DNA from: JANQOH01 sp965242575
GTDB taxonomy: Bacteria > Pseudomonadota > Alphaproteobacteria > UBA7887
Assembly: GCA_965242575.1 (NCBI GenBank)
Contig: OZ251461.1
Span: forward strand, 806,001 to 870,000
Length of the DNA: 64,000 bases
Direction of reading: 5' to 3'
The notes under the pieces are model-generated. The model saw only the letters and a program-made list of their open reading frames with translations, was not told the origin of the DNA and searched no databases. The position numbers and the translations under genes were made by a program. Positions 43,509 to 51,897 of this stretch are shown one piece after another. Position 1 is the first letter of the stretch; every line of letters starts with the position of its first letter.

Positions 43509-44137
43509 TCTCGGTCCTGGTGGCGAACGCCAAGGGCGGCTGCGGCAAGACCACCGTCGCCGTCAACCTCGCCTCCGCCTTCGCCAACGCCGGCCTGCGG
43601 ACGGCGCTCGCCGACGGCGACCGCCAGCGTTCGGCTTGGCGCTGGCTCGAGCGCCGCCCCGGGGACGCCGCGCCGGTGGCGGCGCTCGACTGGCGCGACT
43701 CGCCCCGCCCGGCGCCGAAGCGGACCGAGCGCCTGGTCGTCGACTCCGGCGCCGGTCTGGGTTCCGAGCGGGTGCGGGAGTTCCTCCGCCGCGCCGACCT
43801 GCTGGTCATGCCGGTGGCGCCGTCGGTGTTCGACGAGGCGGCGGCGCGCCGATTCCTCAAGCGGGTGGAGCGGCTCAAGCCGGTGCGCGGCGGGCGCAAG
43901 CCGGTCGCGGCGGTCGCCAACCGCGTCCAGGCGGGGACCCGCGCCGCCGCGGAGCTGGAGTCGTTCCTTGCCGGCCTGGGCCATTCCGTCGCCGCTCGCC
44001 TCGCCAACCGCGCGATCTACGCCGACGCCGCCCGCCGCGGCCTGGGAGTTTTCGACCTCCCCCCGTCGCGCCGCGCCGCCGTCGTCGCCGACTGGGTCCC
44101 GCTGCTCCGCTTCGTCGAGGACGGCGGCGCGAATTGA
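43505..44137 (+). CDS. ParA-family ATPase
   Basis: A 210-residue protein with the deviant Walker A motif KGGCGKTT at residues 10-17, the LADGDRQRSAWRW strand and VVDSGAGL. It is an orphan ParA/MinD-like ATPase: no parB partner is next to it. In this size class such proteins position cargo (for example chemotaxis arrays or replicons). GTG start, overlapping the CHAD gene by four bases. Confidence 0.88.
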   Translation: MISVLVANAKGGCGKTTVAVNLASAFANAGLRTALADGDRQRSAWRWLERRPGDAAPVAALDWRDSPRPAPKRTERLVVDSGAGLGSERVREFLRRADLLVMPVAPSVFDEAAARRFLKRVERLKPVRGGRKPVAAVANRVQAGTRAAAELESFLAGLGHSVAARLANRAIYADAARRGLGVFDLPPSRRAAVVADWVPLLRFVEDGGAN

Positions 44138-44168
44138 CGCGGGACGCGCGAGGGATGCTGGATTAACC

Positions 44169-44220
44169 CGCATTTCTCATGGCGCCCTCGCGGGCGGTTC
44201 GGTTAACTGTGAGAAATGCG
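44169..44220. repeat. inverted repeat at the end of the phd-like gene
   Basis: CGCATTTCTCAT (44169-44180) and GTGAGAAATGCG (44209-44220) face each other; GGTTAAC motifs sit on the inner side. It could be a terminator-like hairpin or the relic of a mobile element. The right arm supplies the last codons of the antitoxin gene. Confidence 0.5.
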
Positions 44221-44472
44221 TTCTAACTCCTTATCGTATTCTGCGGCTTCCGGCGGCGGCTCCGCGCGGCGCACCGCGTCGATCTCCGCGTCCGAAAGCT
44301 CCTCGACGGCGACCGCCCGGCGGTCGCGGCGCTTCAGGCGCGCGTATTCGTCCGCCGACATGACGACGATCCCGTCTCGCCCGTCATGGTCGACCGACAG
44401 CGGCGACTTGAGCGCTTCCCGCCGGTAGAGGTCGAAATTTTGCCGGAATTCCAGCGAAGTGACTCTGTGCAT
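44203..44472 (-). CDS. Phd/YefM-type antitoxin, solitary
   Basis: An 89-residue protein: N-terminal RVTSLEFRQNFDLYRREAL and VDHDGRDGIVVMSADEYARLKR form the Phd/YefM DNA-binding fold; the acidic C-terminal tail (VEELSDAEIDAVRRAEP) would bind a toxin. No toxin gene is adjacent; an inverted repeat covers its 3' end. It may be an orphan antitoxin or a relic of a module cut by that element. Confidence 0.8.
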   Translation of the reverse strand: MHRVTSLEFRQNFDLYRREALKSPLSVDHDGRDGIVVMSADEYARLKRRDRRAVAVEELSDAEIDAVRRAEPPPEAAEYDKELERISHS

Positions 44473-44583
44473 GGTGTTCCAGAACCGCCTTGACGGAGCC
44501 GCAAGGGCCGTAGGATTGTAATCTGTAGGCGACGGCGGCGTGAGTCAAGCCGCGGGACGAACGCCGTGTCAGGGCGTTCTTCG

Positions 44584-45636
44584 ATGGCGCGCGGCTTGCG
44601 GCGAAAGGAAGCGCTGTTGCTCCGTTTCGTGAGGGAGTGGATCGGCTTTCCGTCGCCGGAGGGCGGAGGGCGGCGTCGGCGGGGCCGGTGGGCGCGCCTC
44701 GCGCTCGGCTGCGCCGTCGCCGCGGTCTTCGTCTGGCTGTTCGCGCGCGCGGTCGACGCGGACGCGCTGCGCCGCGCCTTCGCCAACCTGTCGGCGGGCG
44801 CGGCGGGCGCGGCGCTGGCGCTCCTGGCCGCCGGCCACGCCATGCGCGTCGTCCGCTGGTGGTGGATGCTGCGCGCGCTGGAGCCGGGCCTGCCGCTCGC
44901 CGCCTGCATCCGTCCGTTCCTCGCCGGCATGGCGGTCAACAACGTCGCCCCGCTCCGCGCCGGCGACGCGCTCCGCGTCGTGGCCTTCCGCCGCCAGTTG
45001 CGCTCCCCCGCCGCTCGGGTGCTGGGAACCTTGATCGTCGAGCGCGCGCTGGACACGGCGGCGATGGCGGCGCTGTTCTTCCTGTGCCTGTCGGGCCTGC
45101 CCGAGGGCGCGCTGCCGCCGGGCGCGGCGGCGGCGGCGGGGTGGCTCGCCGCTGCGGCGGCGGCCCTCCTTGCGGCGGGCTTCCTCTTCGCCGCGCCGCG
45201 CCGCGCCGGGGTTCCGCGCCTCGTCGCCCGCCTCGGCGGGCGCTGGCGCGCCGCCGCCGCGCGTCTGGCCGAGGCGCTGGGCGTCGTCCGCTCCGCGCCG
45301 CGCCTGTTCGCATTGTCCCTGTTCTCGGCGGCGATATGGGGGTGCGACGGCGCGGCCATCGTCGTTCTCGCCGCCGCGCTCGCGCCCGGCGCCGCGCCGG
45401 CGGGGCCGTGGCTGTCGCTGTCGGCGGGCGCGCTGGCGACGGCGATTCCCTCCGGCCCCGGCTATGTGGGGACGTTCGATTACTTCACCGCCCTGGGCCT
45501 CTCCGCCCACGGCGCCGCGCCCGCCGCCGCCGCCGCCGTGGCGCTGACCCTGCACGCGCTGTGGATCCCGTTCACCGCCGCCGGCCTGCTGTGCCTCGCC
45601 CCGTTCGCGCGGGCGGGCCGGGGCGGGGCGGAATGA
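44584..45636 (+). CDS. Lysylphosphatidylglycerol synthase-type membrane protein (UPF0104)
   Basis: A 350-residue protein with about seven to eight hydrophobic helices. Typical segments: HAMRVVRWWWMLRAL, PFLAGMAVNNVAPLRAGDALRVVAF, and SLSAGALATAIPSGPGYVGTFDYF, which fit the AglD/MprF membrane region (lipid flippase or transferase part). It lacks the cytosolic aminoacyl domain of MprF. The ATG at 44584 or a GTG 18 bases upstream could be the start. Confidence 0.85.
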   Translation: MARGLRRKEALLLRFVREWIGFPSPEGGGRRRRGRWARLALGCAVAAVFVWLFARAVDADALRRAFANLSAGAAGAALALLAAGHAMRVVRWWWMLRALEPGLPLAACIRPFLAGMAVNNVAPLRAGDALRVVAFRRQLRSPAARVLGTLIVERALDTAAMAALFFLCLSGLPEGALPPGAAAAAGWLAAAAAALLAAGFLFAAPRRAGVPRLVARLGGRWRAAAARLAEALGVVRSAPRLFALSLFSAAIWGCDGAAIVVLAAALAPGAAPAGPWLSLSAGALATAIPSGPGYVGTFDYFTALGLSAHGAAPAAAAAVALTLHALWIPFTAAGLLCLAPFARAGRGGAE

Positions 45637-45669
45637 ACTCGAGAAATTCCTCGCGCCGGCGGCAATCCG

Positions 45670-45899
45670 TTACGACCGCATGAGGAGAATGAAGGACTCC
45701 CGGTCGACCGCGATATCTCTCCGAATTTTCGACATCGTGCCCTTGCTCAGGATTTCGCCTGCGGGCGCCGGCGCGACGTGACGCGGCCGTCGGAATGCCT
45801 CATGACGACGTGGCTTCCCCGGCGCCGAACGACCTCGAAGCCCGCTCCCCGCAAACGTTCGACGACCTGCCCGCCCGTCAGGCGCGGCGTCTTCGTCAT
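45670..45899 (-). pseudogene. HicA toxin with a one-base frameshift
   Basis: From the ATG at 45899 the frame reads MTKTPRLTGGQVVERLRGAG and GSHVVMRHSDGRV with the catalytic His of HicA, then runs into a stop at 45747. The family C-terminus (APAPAGEILSKGTMSKIRRD to the stop at 45670) continues in another frame. One base is missing near 45780. If real, the toxin is dead and hicB is a relic; a sequencing error is also possible. It overlaps hicB by four bases. Confidence 0.8.
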
Positions 45900-46105
45900 A
45901 CGGCCAGTCTTTGCACGCCAATCAGCTCGAGGGTGTCCGGTTCGTCCGCCTCGGCGTCGAGATAGACGGCGATGGCCTCCGCCATTCTCTCCATCAATTG
46001 GTCGATGGACCTGGCTTGCGTGTGGCAACCGGGCAGCGTCGGCGCGCTGCCTATGAAGTAGCCATCCTCGTCCTTTTCGATGACGACGGTGTAAACGCCG
46101 CTCAT
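45896..46105 (-). CDS. hicB: HicB-type antitoxin
   Basis: A 69-residue HicB: YTVVIEKDEDGYFIGSAPTLPGCHTQA, then a helix LMERMAEAIAVYLDAE. Short form, without a DNA-binding tail. It precedes and overlaps the frameshifted hicA, the reversed order hicB-hicA. GGAGGAGGGCGG precedes the ATG. Confidence 0.88.
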   Translation of the reverse strand: MSGVYTVVIEKDEDGYFIGSAPTLPGCHTQARSIDQLMERMAEAIAVYLDAEADEPDTLELIGVQRLAV

Positions 46106-46407
46106 GTCCGCCCTCCTCCTTGCTCAGGAGTTTCCTTCCTCGTCCGGAGAATACCGCATCGGGGCGCGGCGCGCATGCGGGTTTCGCCGCCCGCTCCCCG
46201 CGGCGCACCTCCGTCCTTTCCGGACCGCCGATCCCGGCGATACGCGGCCGCGCCTTCTGCGCCGCCCGAAAATTTTTTCGCCGCTCCGCAAATTTCCCTC
46301 TTGCCAACCGTCGCGAGTCGGTGTAGGAGCCCCGTCGAGAGTCGCTGGATGCGCCCGTAATCGGGTGTCGTGGAGTGTTGATGATGAGGGGTCGGGGGAC
46401 CAAAGCG
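46106..46407. other. Intergenic region upstream of the TonB-dependent receptor
   Basis: About 300 bases between divergent hicB and the receptor gene. An AT tract (AAAATTTTTT near 46270) and a promoter-like element at 46301 are the only features I see; no Fur-like palindrome. Confidence 0.5.
46301..46329 (+). promoter_or_regulatory. promoter of the TonB-dependent receptor
   Basis: TTGCCA (46301-46306), 17 bases, TAGGAG (46324-46329), about 80 bases before the chosen start. Confidence 0.45.
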
Positions 46408-49005
46408 ATGAATTTGCGTTCGTTCGTTGTTCCCGCCGCGTGCGGTTGCGCGCTGGCGGCGGGGCTGTTCGTTGCGCCGGCGGAGATTCGCGCCGAGGAC
46501 GGCGACGCGATCGAAATCGGCGACATTTACGTGGTCGGCACGCGCCGCCCCGTCCGCTCCACCGCCGACACCCCGGCGCCCATCGACCTGATCGGCGGCG
46601 AGGACTTCACCGACCAGGGCTCGACCGACCTGTCCGACCTGATGCGCACGCTGGTGCCGTCCTACAACGTCGCCACGCAGCCCATCAGCGACGCGGCGAC
46701 CTTCATCCGGCCCGCCAACCTGCGCGGGCTCGGCCCCGACCAGACCCTCGTCTTCGTGAACGGCAAGCGCCGCCACCGCGCCGCCGTCATCAGCTGGCTG
46801 GGCAACGGCCTGTCCGAGGGCGCGCAGGGACCCGACATCAGCGTCATTCCGGCGATCGCGCTCAAACGCGTCGAGGTGCTGCGTGACACCGCCTCGGCGC
46901 AATACGGCTCCGACGCCATCGCCGGCGTGATGAACTTCGTGCTCAAGGATCGGCCCGACGGCGGCGTCGCCGAGGCGCAATGGGGGCGGACCTATGAGGG
47001 CGATGGCGCCGCATACCGCCTCGCGGGGAACGTCGGAGTCCCGCTCGGCGAGGGCGGTTTCGCCAATCTCAGCGCGCAATGGCGCGAGTCCGAACCGACC
47101 GTGCGCAGCGTCCAGCGCTCCGACGCCGAGGGGCTGATTGCCGATGGGAACACCTATGTGCGCCAGCCCTACGCCCAGATTTGGGGCCAGCCCGACGTGA
47201 GCGGGGACTACACGGTCTTCGTCAATTCCGGCTTCGAGATGAACGAGGCGGCGGAGGTGTACGCCTTCGGCAACATCGCCAACCGCGAGACCGAGGGCGG
47301 GTTCTTCTTCCGCAACCCGAATACGCGCGGCGACGTTTTCGCGAAACGACTCGTCGGCGACCTGACTCCGAACGACGGCGTCAGCTGCCCCGCCATTACG
47401 CCGACGGACGACTTCTTCAGCCCGGAAAAAGCGCGCGCGTATATGAATGCGAACCCCGGCTGTTTCGTGTTCAACGAGCGGTTCCCCGGCGGATTCACCC
47501 CCCAGTTCAAGGGCGAGGTGAGCGACCACGCCGCCACCGCCGGCCTCCGCGGCGCGTTCGACTCGGGCATGACCTGGGACGCGAGCTACACGCTCGGCCA
47601 GAACAAGATCGACTTCTCGATGCGGGACACCATCAACGCCAGCCTCGGGCCGGACACGCCGACGCAATTCGATCTCGGCTCCTATACGCAGACCGAGCAG
47701 ACGGCGAACCTCGATCTGACCTATGAGGTGGACGTCGCCGCCTTCGACTCGCCGCTGCACACCGCCGTCGGCGCCGAATGGCGCCGGGAGCAGTTCGAGA
47801 TTACGGCTGGCGAGCCGAACTCCTGGCAGGCCGGCCCCCTCGCGCCCGACAGTTTCGGTGATATCGGCTTTGGCATCGGCGCCAATGGGTTCTCCGGCTT
47901 TTCCGATGTCGTCGCGGGGTCGTGGAGCCGGTCGAACGTCGCCGGTTACGTCGACCTTGAGGCCGACGTCACCGGGCGCCTCACCGTCGGGACCATGGGC
48001 CGGGTGGAGCATTTCGACGACTTCGACACGACGACCGACGTGAAGCTCGGCGCGCTTTACCAGCTGAACGACAATCTCGGCCTGCGCGGCTCCGCCAGCA
48101 CCGGCTTCCGCGCGCCCACCGTCGGGCAGCAGAACGTGATCAACGTCACCACGGCGTTCATAACCGACTTGACCACCGGGATAGAGGGGTTGGGGCAACG
48201 CGCGACGATTCCGCCGACCTGCGCCGAGGCGCGGCTGAAGGGCGGAAAACCCCTCGAGCCCGAGGAGTCGGTGACGTTCACCGTCGGCATGGTGGCGGAG
48301 GCGGGACCATTCTCCGTTACGGCGGACTACTACCGCATCGACGTGGAGGGCCGCCTCGCCCCATCGGCGACCAAGGGCCTGACCGACGCCGAGAAGGCGA
48401 TGATCGGCGATAGCGGCTGCGTTCCCGCTGCCGACGCGCGTAATTTCCGCTACTTCACCAACGGCTTGGATACGCGCACGCAGGGTGTCGACCTCGTCGC
48501 GAGCGTGGACCTGCCGGCGGTCGCCCCGGTCCTCGAGGCCGGGGAGACGGAGCTGGTCTTCGTCGGCAACTGGACCCGGACGACGGTCACGAAGTACGAT
48601 CCGGAGGCGCTGGACCCGGCGGACCCCAACACCGGGGTGCGCTCCGGGCAGCGCATCGTCCAGCTCGAGGACGCGCTTCCGAAGATCCGTTTCAACGCCA
48701 CCCTGCGACACGAGCAGGAGCGTTGGAGCGCCTTCGCGCGGCTCAACTATTTCGGCTCCTACTCCGAGTACCACGCCGACTCGGCGAGTAGGCTGTTCCA
48801 TCCCGGATCCGAGATCACCCTCGACGTGGAGGGGAGCTACAAGCCGATGCCCGGCGTGGAGCTGAGCCTGGGCGCCGAGAACGTCCTCGACAACTTCCCG
48901 GACGAAAACCCGTTCGCGAAGGATTTCGGCTCGAAATACCCCGAGTCGTCGCCGATGGGCTTCGCCGGTGGCTTCTACTACGCCCGCGCGCGCTACACGT
49001 TCTGA
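46408..49005 (+). CDS. TonB-dependent outer-membrane receptor
   Basis: An 865-residue receptor. Signal peptide MNLRSFVVPAACGCALAAGL to ~29, a TonB-box-like IEIGDIYVVGTRR, plug domain with RGLGPDQTLVFVNGKRRHRAAV and VEVLRDTASAQYGSDAIAGV, and a beta-barrel ending in the aromatic C-terminus YARARYTF. The plug style (GSDAIAGVMNFVLKD) is that of broad-substrate receptors used for siderophores, vitamins or PQQ-linked nutrients. It is upstream of a broken PQQ-dehydrogenase gene, a link seen in lanthanide/methanol uptake, though that is speculation here. Confidence 0.93.
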   Translation: MNLRSFVVPAACGCALAAGLFVAPAEIRAEDGDAIEIGDIYVVGTRRPVRSTADTPAPIDLIGGEDFTDQGSTDLSDLMRTLVPSYNVATQPISDAATFIRPANLRGLGPDQTLVFVNGKRRHRAAVISWLGNGLSEGAQGPDISVIPAIALKRVEVLRDTASAQYGSDAIAGVMNFVLKDRPDGGVAEAQWGRTYEGDGAAYRLAGNVGVPLGEGGFANLSAQWRESEPTVRSVQRSDAEGLIADGNTYVRQPYAQIWGQPDVSGDYTVFVNSGFEMNEAAEVYAFGNIANRETEGGFFFRNPNTRGDVFAKRLVGDLTPNDGVSCPAITPTDDFFSPEKARAYMNANPGCFVFNERFPGGFTPQFKGEVSDHAATAGLRGAFDSGMTWDASYTLGQNKIDFSMRDTINASLGPDTPTQFDLGSYTQTEQTANLDLTYEVDVAAFDSPLHTAVGAEWRREQFEITAGEPNSWQAGPLAPDSFGDIGFGIGANGFSGFSDVVAGSWSRSNVAGYVDLEADVTGRLTVGTMGRVEHFDDFDTTTDVKLGALYQLNDNLGLRGSASTGFRAPTVGQQNVINVTTAFITDLTTGIEGLGQRATIPPTCAEARLKGGKPLEPEESVTFTVGMVAEAGPFSVTADYYRIDVEGRLAPSATKGLTDAEKAMIGDSGCVPAADARNFRYFTNGLDTRTQGVDLVASVDLPAVAPVLEAGETELVFVGNWTRTTVTKYDPEALDPADPNTGVRSGQRIVQLEDALPKIRFNATLRHEQERWSAFARLNYFGSYSEYHADSASRLFHPGSEITLDVEGSYKPMPGVELSLGAENVLDNFPDENPFAKDFGSKYPESSPMGFAGGFYYARARYTF

Positions 49006-49021
49006 TTACCGCCCCCGCCGC

Positions 49022-49043
49022 CGGCCCGCACTCTTGCGGGCCG
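49022..49043 (+). terminator. hairpin after the TonB-dependent receptor
   Basis: CGGCCCGCA (49022-49030) pairs with TGCGGGCCG (49035-49043) around CTCT, 15 bases past the stop. No T run. Confidence 0.5.
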
Positions 49044-49113
49044 CGGCGATGGGTGGTAGCGTTGTGATGAATGGGTTGCGCTTGCAACCGATGGCGGTTA
49101 GAGAGGAACGGCC

Positions 49114-49779
49114 ATGTGGATGATCGGACTGAAGATGTCGGCGGCAATAATCGTCTCGGCGTTGTGGGCCGGGGCCGCCCTGGCGGACGTGTCCGACGCC
49201 GATCTGGCGCAGCCCGCCGGCGGCGACTGGCTGCACTTTAACGGCGGCTGGAGCGGCGCGCGCATCAGCACGCTGACGCCGAACCGGATCGACACCGGTA
49301 ACGTCGGCGATCTGGGCGTCGAGTGGACCTACTCCATCGGCGGCGACACTTGGCCCGGCGACAGCCGCGAATACGGCGGCGCGGGTCCATGGGGCGCGGG
49401 TCCATGGATCGTCGGCAGTTACGACGCCGAGCTCGGCATGTATTTCACGGGGACGGCGAATGCCTATCCGTGGAACCCCTACACCGAGCGCGCCGGCGTC
49501 GGCGGAATGGCGAACGAGGGCGCGGCGGCCATCGTCACGGTGAACGTCGACAGCGGCGAGGTGGTCTGGCGCTACACCGCCGTGCCCGGTGATCCGTGGG
49601 ATTACGGCGTGCCGCAGACCCCCACCATGCTGGCGACGACCATCGACGACATGCGCGTGCTGGTGCAGCCGAACAAGACCGGCTTCACCCACTATCTCGC
49701 CGCGGCCACCGGGGAATTCCTCCGGGCAGATCAATGGGGCGATATCTGCATAAAATGCCCGAAGTGTTGTCCCAAATAA
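49114..49779 (+). pseudogene. PQQ-dependent dehydrogenase, internally deleted and truncated
   Basis: The ORF starts like a quinoprotein dehydrogenase (signal peptide, then DWLHFNGGWSGARISTLTPN and DLGVEWTYSIGGDT). It then jumps directly to a later blade (GPWIVGSYDAELGMYFTGTA, DPWDYGVPQTPTML, NKTGFTHYLAAATGEFL). In intact enzymes about 150-200 residues separate these parts, and several hundred follow. The 3' end stops in low-GC sequence starting near 49735, so an internal deletion and a truncation by foreign DNA are both visible. It cannot form the eight-bladed propeller. Confidence 0.8.
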
Positions 49780-50480
49780 GGGCTAATGTTCTCGTTGCGG
49801 TGATTGTCATGCTCAAAATCCGCAACATCATATGTGGAATGTGGACCCAGATCAAGAAGGGCTTCTCTGGGCGTAGAGCTCGGTTGTTGCCGCCATGGAT
49901 TACGGCGTTGAGTTTGAGTGTCGCGGGAGGTATGGGAATATTTCAGTATTGTGACGCAAATCATTCTGATCGCGTTCTGCAATCTACGAAATACTATGAT
50001 GGCTTTGTGAAAATGAATATAATTGGTATGTCTATGAAAATCACTCAGGGTCGTTTAATCGATAAGTTCTGGGAGAGAATTGAGGAAAAAATTGAAAAAA
50101 CACCTAGTGAATGTGAGAATCTCGGAGATGTAACTGCCGACACAAGTATATCGTTCGGAAAAAAACACAAAGTTAAATTGTACAGCCTTCTCGATCATTA
50201 TAATATGGTTATACAGTGCGGCTTGAATGGAGCATGCGATGCCAAGACAGTTCATTCCTTGTATGCGCGGGATATGCGAGAGTTTTCTAATGCATTCTGC
50301 CATTACTTTAAGGACGAATCATGTGAATGGAGGGAAGATCAGTCGAGAGATGCGGAAATACTCCGCTTCATTGATGATAGCAGCAAAACGTTCGCGTGCG
50401 ATTACCGTGAGTACCATAAGGAATGTGCGAAAATTGATTCTGCATACCCTTCGGCATGTGCGTCGTTCGTGTCACCTTAA
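49755..50480 (+). CDS. Low-GC membrane protein of unknown function (DUF4760-like region)
   Basis: A 241-residue protein from 49755, or 223 from the ATG at 49809. One hydrophobic helix (PWITALSLSVAGGMGIFQY) is followed by a cytosolic part with LYSLLDHYNMVIQCGLNGAC and MREFSNAFCHYFKD; this resembles DUF4760-type proteins, a tentative match. It contains nine Cys. Codon use is strongly AT-biased compared with all neighbours, so it was acquired. It lies across the truncated PQQ-dehydrogenase end. Confidence 0.65.
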   Translation: MPEVLSQIRANVLVAVIVMLKIRNIICGMWTQIKKGFSGRRARLLPPWITALSLSVAGGMGIFQYCDANHSDRVLQSTKYYDGFVKMNIIGMSMKITQGRLIDKFWERIEEKIEKTPSECENLGDVTADTSISFGKKHKVKLYSLLDHYNMVIQCGLNGACDAKTVHSLYARDMREFSNAFCHYFKDESCEWREDQSRDAEILRFIDDSSKTFACDYREYHKECAKIDSAYPSACASFVSP

Positions 50481-50519
50481 ATCGCAACCGCACCGCACGC
50501 AATGAATCGCGGAATCGCG

Positions 50520-50565
50520 CGTGGACACGCAAGACGCGAAACTGGACGCGAATATGCGTACATGG
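50520..50565 (+). pseudogene. decayed fragment of array protein A
   Basis: The bases from ATCGCGCGTGGACACGCAAG to ATGCGTACATGG match the heptad region of the A genes (DAQDAKLDANMRAM) with several changes. No ORF of the family remains. It shows that the array once reached, or was copied to, this point. Confidence 0.6.
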
Positions 50566-50575
50566 AGGTAAAGTC

Positions 50576-50920
50576 ATGACCGTCGCAAAGACGAGGTCGG
50601 CGCGCATCGAGGTACGCACGACGCAGAATGTGAAGGCGTTGCTTCAGCGTGCAGCGGCTGTGTCGCGTAAGAACGTCACGGAGTTTCTGATCGAAGCGGG
50701 GATCGACGCCGCCGAGGACGCGCTGGCCGCTCGGCGGGACACCGAGGCGTCGCCCTTCGCGACCGCGTCCATCGACGCCACCTCGGACGAGCTAGCCAAC
50801 CGGCGGGTGTTCCTTCTCGACGCCGGGCAGTGGCGGGCTTTCCAGGAGGTTCTTGATCGCCCGGTCGCCGACAACCCTCGTCTAGCGCGGTTGCTGGCCG
50901 AGAAGAGCACGCTGGAGTGA
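50576..50920 (+). CDS. tacA: TacA-like antitoxin (DUF1778)
   Basis: A 114-residue protein: N-terminal RIEVRTTQNVKALLQRAAAV with the ribbon-helix-helix DNA-binding motif of DUF1778, then a helical tail (RRVFLLDAGQWRAFQEVLDR) that inhibits the acetyltransferase toxin. It overlaps the toxin gene by four bases. GGAGG lies eight bases before the ATG. Confidence 0.88.
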   Translation: MTVAKTRSARIEVRTTQNVKALLQRAAAVSRKNVTEFLIEAGIDAAEDALAARRDTEASPFATASIDATSDELANRRVFLLDAGQWRAFQEVLDRPVADNPRLARLLAEKSTLE

Positions 50921-51435
50921 CGCAGGTGCACGGCGCACTATCGCTGCCGGTCGGGAAACTCGGCGCGACGCACGACGTCGATTCTTTCGCGTGTGGAAAG
51001 CCCCTGCTCGACCGTTTTCTCAAGCGATTTGCGTTGGCCAACCAGCATGCCGACAGCTCCCGAACCTATGTCGCTTGCCAGGGATCGACGGTACTCGCCT
51101 ATTACAGTCTCGCGGCTGGATCGGTAGAGCGCTCCGACGCGCCTCTCAGGGTCGGCAAGGGGCTGGCTCGATATTCGATCCCGGTAATGATTCTTGCCCG
51201 TCTTGCGGTCGACCGGGCATGGCAGGGCCGCGGCCTGGGCAAGGCGTTGGTCAAGGACGCGCTCTTCAGGACCGAGAAGGCCGCTGACATTGTTGGTATT
51301 CGGGCGCTTCTCGTTCACGCCAAGGACGAAGCGGCCCGGGCTTGGTACAACGCTTTGGGGTTCGAACCGAGTCCTACGGATCCCTGTCACCTGTTCATGC
51401 TCATGAAAGATCTACGGGCAAAGCTGGGCAAGTGA
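50917..51435 (+). CDS. tacT: TacT-like GNAT toxin
   Basis: A 172-residue GNAT acetyltransferase. It shows the acetyl-CoA loop VDRAWQGRGLGKALVKDAL and the catalytic-region segment AARAWYNALGFEPS. TacT toxins acetylate the amino acid of charged tRNA and stop translation. It forms the operon tacA-tacT. Codon use is near the host average, unlike the low-GC gene upstream. GTG start. Confidence 0.9.
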   Translation: MTQVHGALSLPVGKLGATHDVDSFACGKPLLDRFLKRFALANQHADSSRTYVACQGSTVLAYYSLAAGSVERSDAPLRVGKGLARYSIPVMILARLAVDRAWQGRGLGKALVKDALFRTEKAADIVGIRALLVHAKDEAARAWYNALGFEPSPTDPCHLFMLMKDLRAKLGK

Positions 51436-51484
51436 CCGGGGCGGGGAACGCGATCCCGCTTTTCATCCGCCCGCGCCGCCGGTT

Positions 51485-51525
51485 TCCGCGCCCGGCGCTT
51501 GCGCCATGCGTTCGGGGAAGGGTGG
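51485..51525 (-). pseudogene. remnant of array protein B (3' end)
   Basis: CCGGCGCTTGCGCCATGCGT and the following bases match the 3' end of intact B genes (codons of FPERMAQAPG). The rest of B is missing and the A1 promoter follows directly. Confidence 0.7.
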
Positions 51526-51553
51526 GCCAAACGCCGCCGTCCCGGGCGGCCGC

Positions 51554-51582
51554 TTGACACGATCTCCGGGGTGCGGCATGGT
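51554..51582 (+). promoter_or_regulatory. promoter of A1 (leaderless)
   Basis: TTGACA, 17 bases, CATGGT; seven bases later comes the ATG at 51590. A start about seven to eight bases after the -10 would make the transcript begin at or next to the ATG. Confidence 0.65.
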
Positions 51583-51589
51583 CGCCGGC

Positions 51590-51844
51590 ATGGGAACCGT
51601 GTTCGACACACTCGCCTACACGCGCCGCCTTACGCAGGCCGGCGTCAAGGACAAGCACGCCGAAGCGCTGACCGACGCCTTGCGCGCCGCCTTCAGCGAA
51701 GGCGTCGCCACCAGGGCGGACATCGCCCGCCTCGAAGCGCGCATGGACGCGCTGAAGGCGAACATGCGCGCCATGCAGTGGGTCCTCGGCCTTATCGCCG
51801 CCCTGCTGGTCATGATGGCGGCGCGGCTGTTCGGCGTCCTCTAG
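51590..51844 (+). CDS. Array protein A1 (DUF1640-like)
   Basis: An 84-residue protein. N-terminal FDTLAYTRRLTQAGVKDKHAEALTDALR, then VATRADIARLEARMDALKANM forms a short coiled coil, and a C-terminal membrane helix AMQWVLGLIAALLVMMAARL ends the chain. This is the DUF1640 (CCDC90-like) layout, related to regulators of mitochondrial calcium uptake; the bacterial role is unknown. Shortest A copy: one heptad fewer than A2. Earlier in-frame ATG at 51578 overlaps the -10 and is unlikely. Confidence 0.85.
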   Translation: MGTVFDTLAYTRRLTQAGVKDKHAEALTDALRAAFSEGVATRADIARLEARMDALKANMRAMQWVLGLIAALLVMMAARLFGVL

Positions 51845-51897
51845 AGTCATCCGCCGGCGCCGCCTTCCGCGATCGCGAGAGCCCGGCCCGCCCGCCG

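Larger units (their letters stand above)
49735..50575. other. Low-GC insertion segment
   Basis: About 840 bases in which AT-rich text replaces the host composition abruptly near 49735 and fades out by about 50560. It carries one ORF and no transposase, integrase or clear terminal repeats. A short inverted pair GCAGAT/ATCTGC lies at the left junction. The right border contains a decayed copy of the array A gene. Confidence 0.7.

Noticed and set aside
49735..50575. Insertion sequence
   Set aside because: No transposase ORF and no convincing terminal inverted repeats or target duplication.
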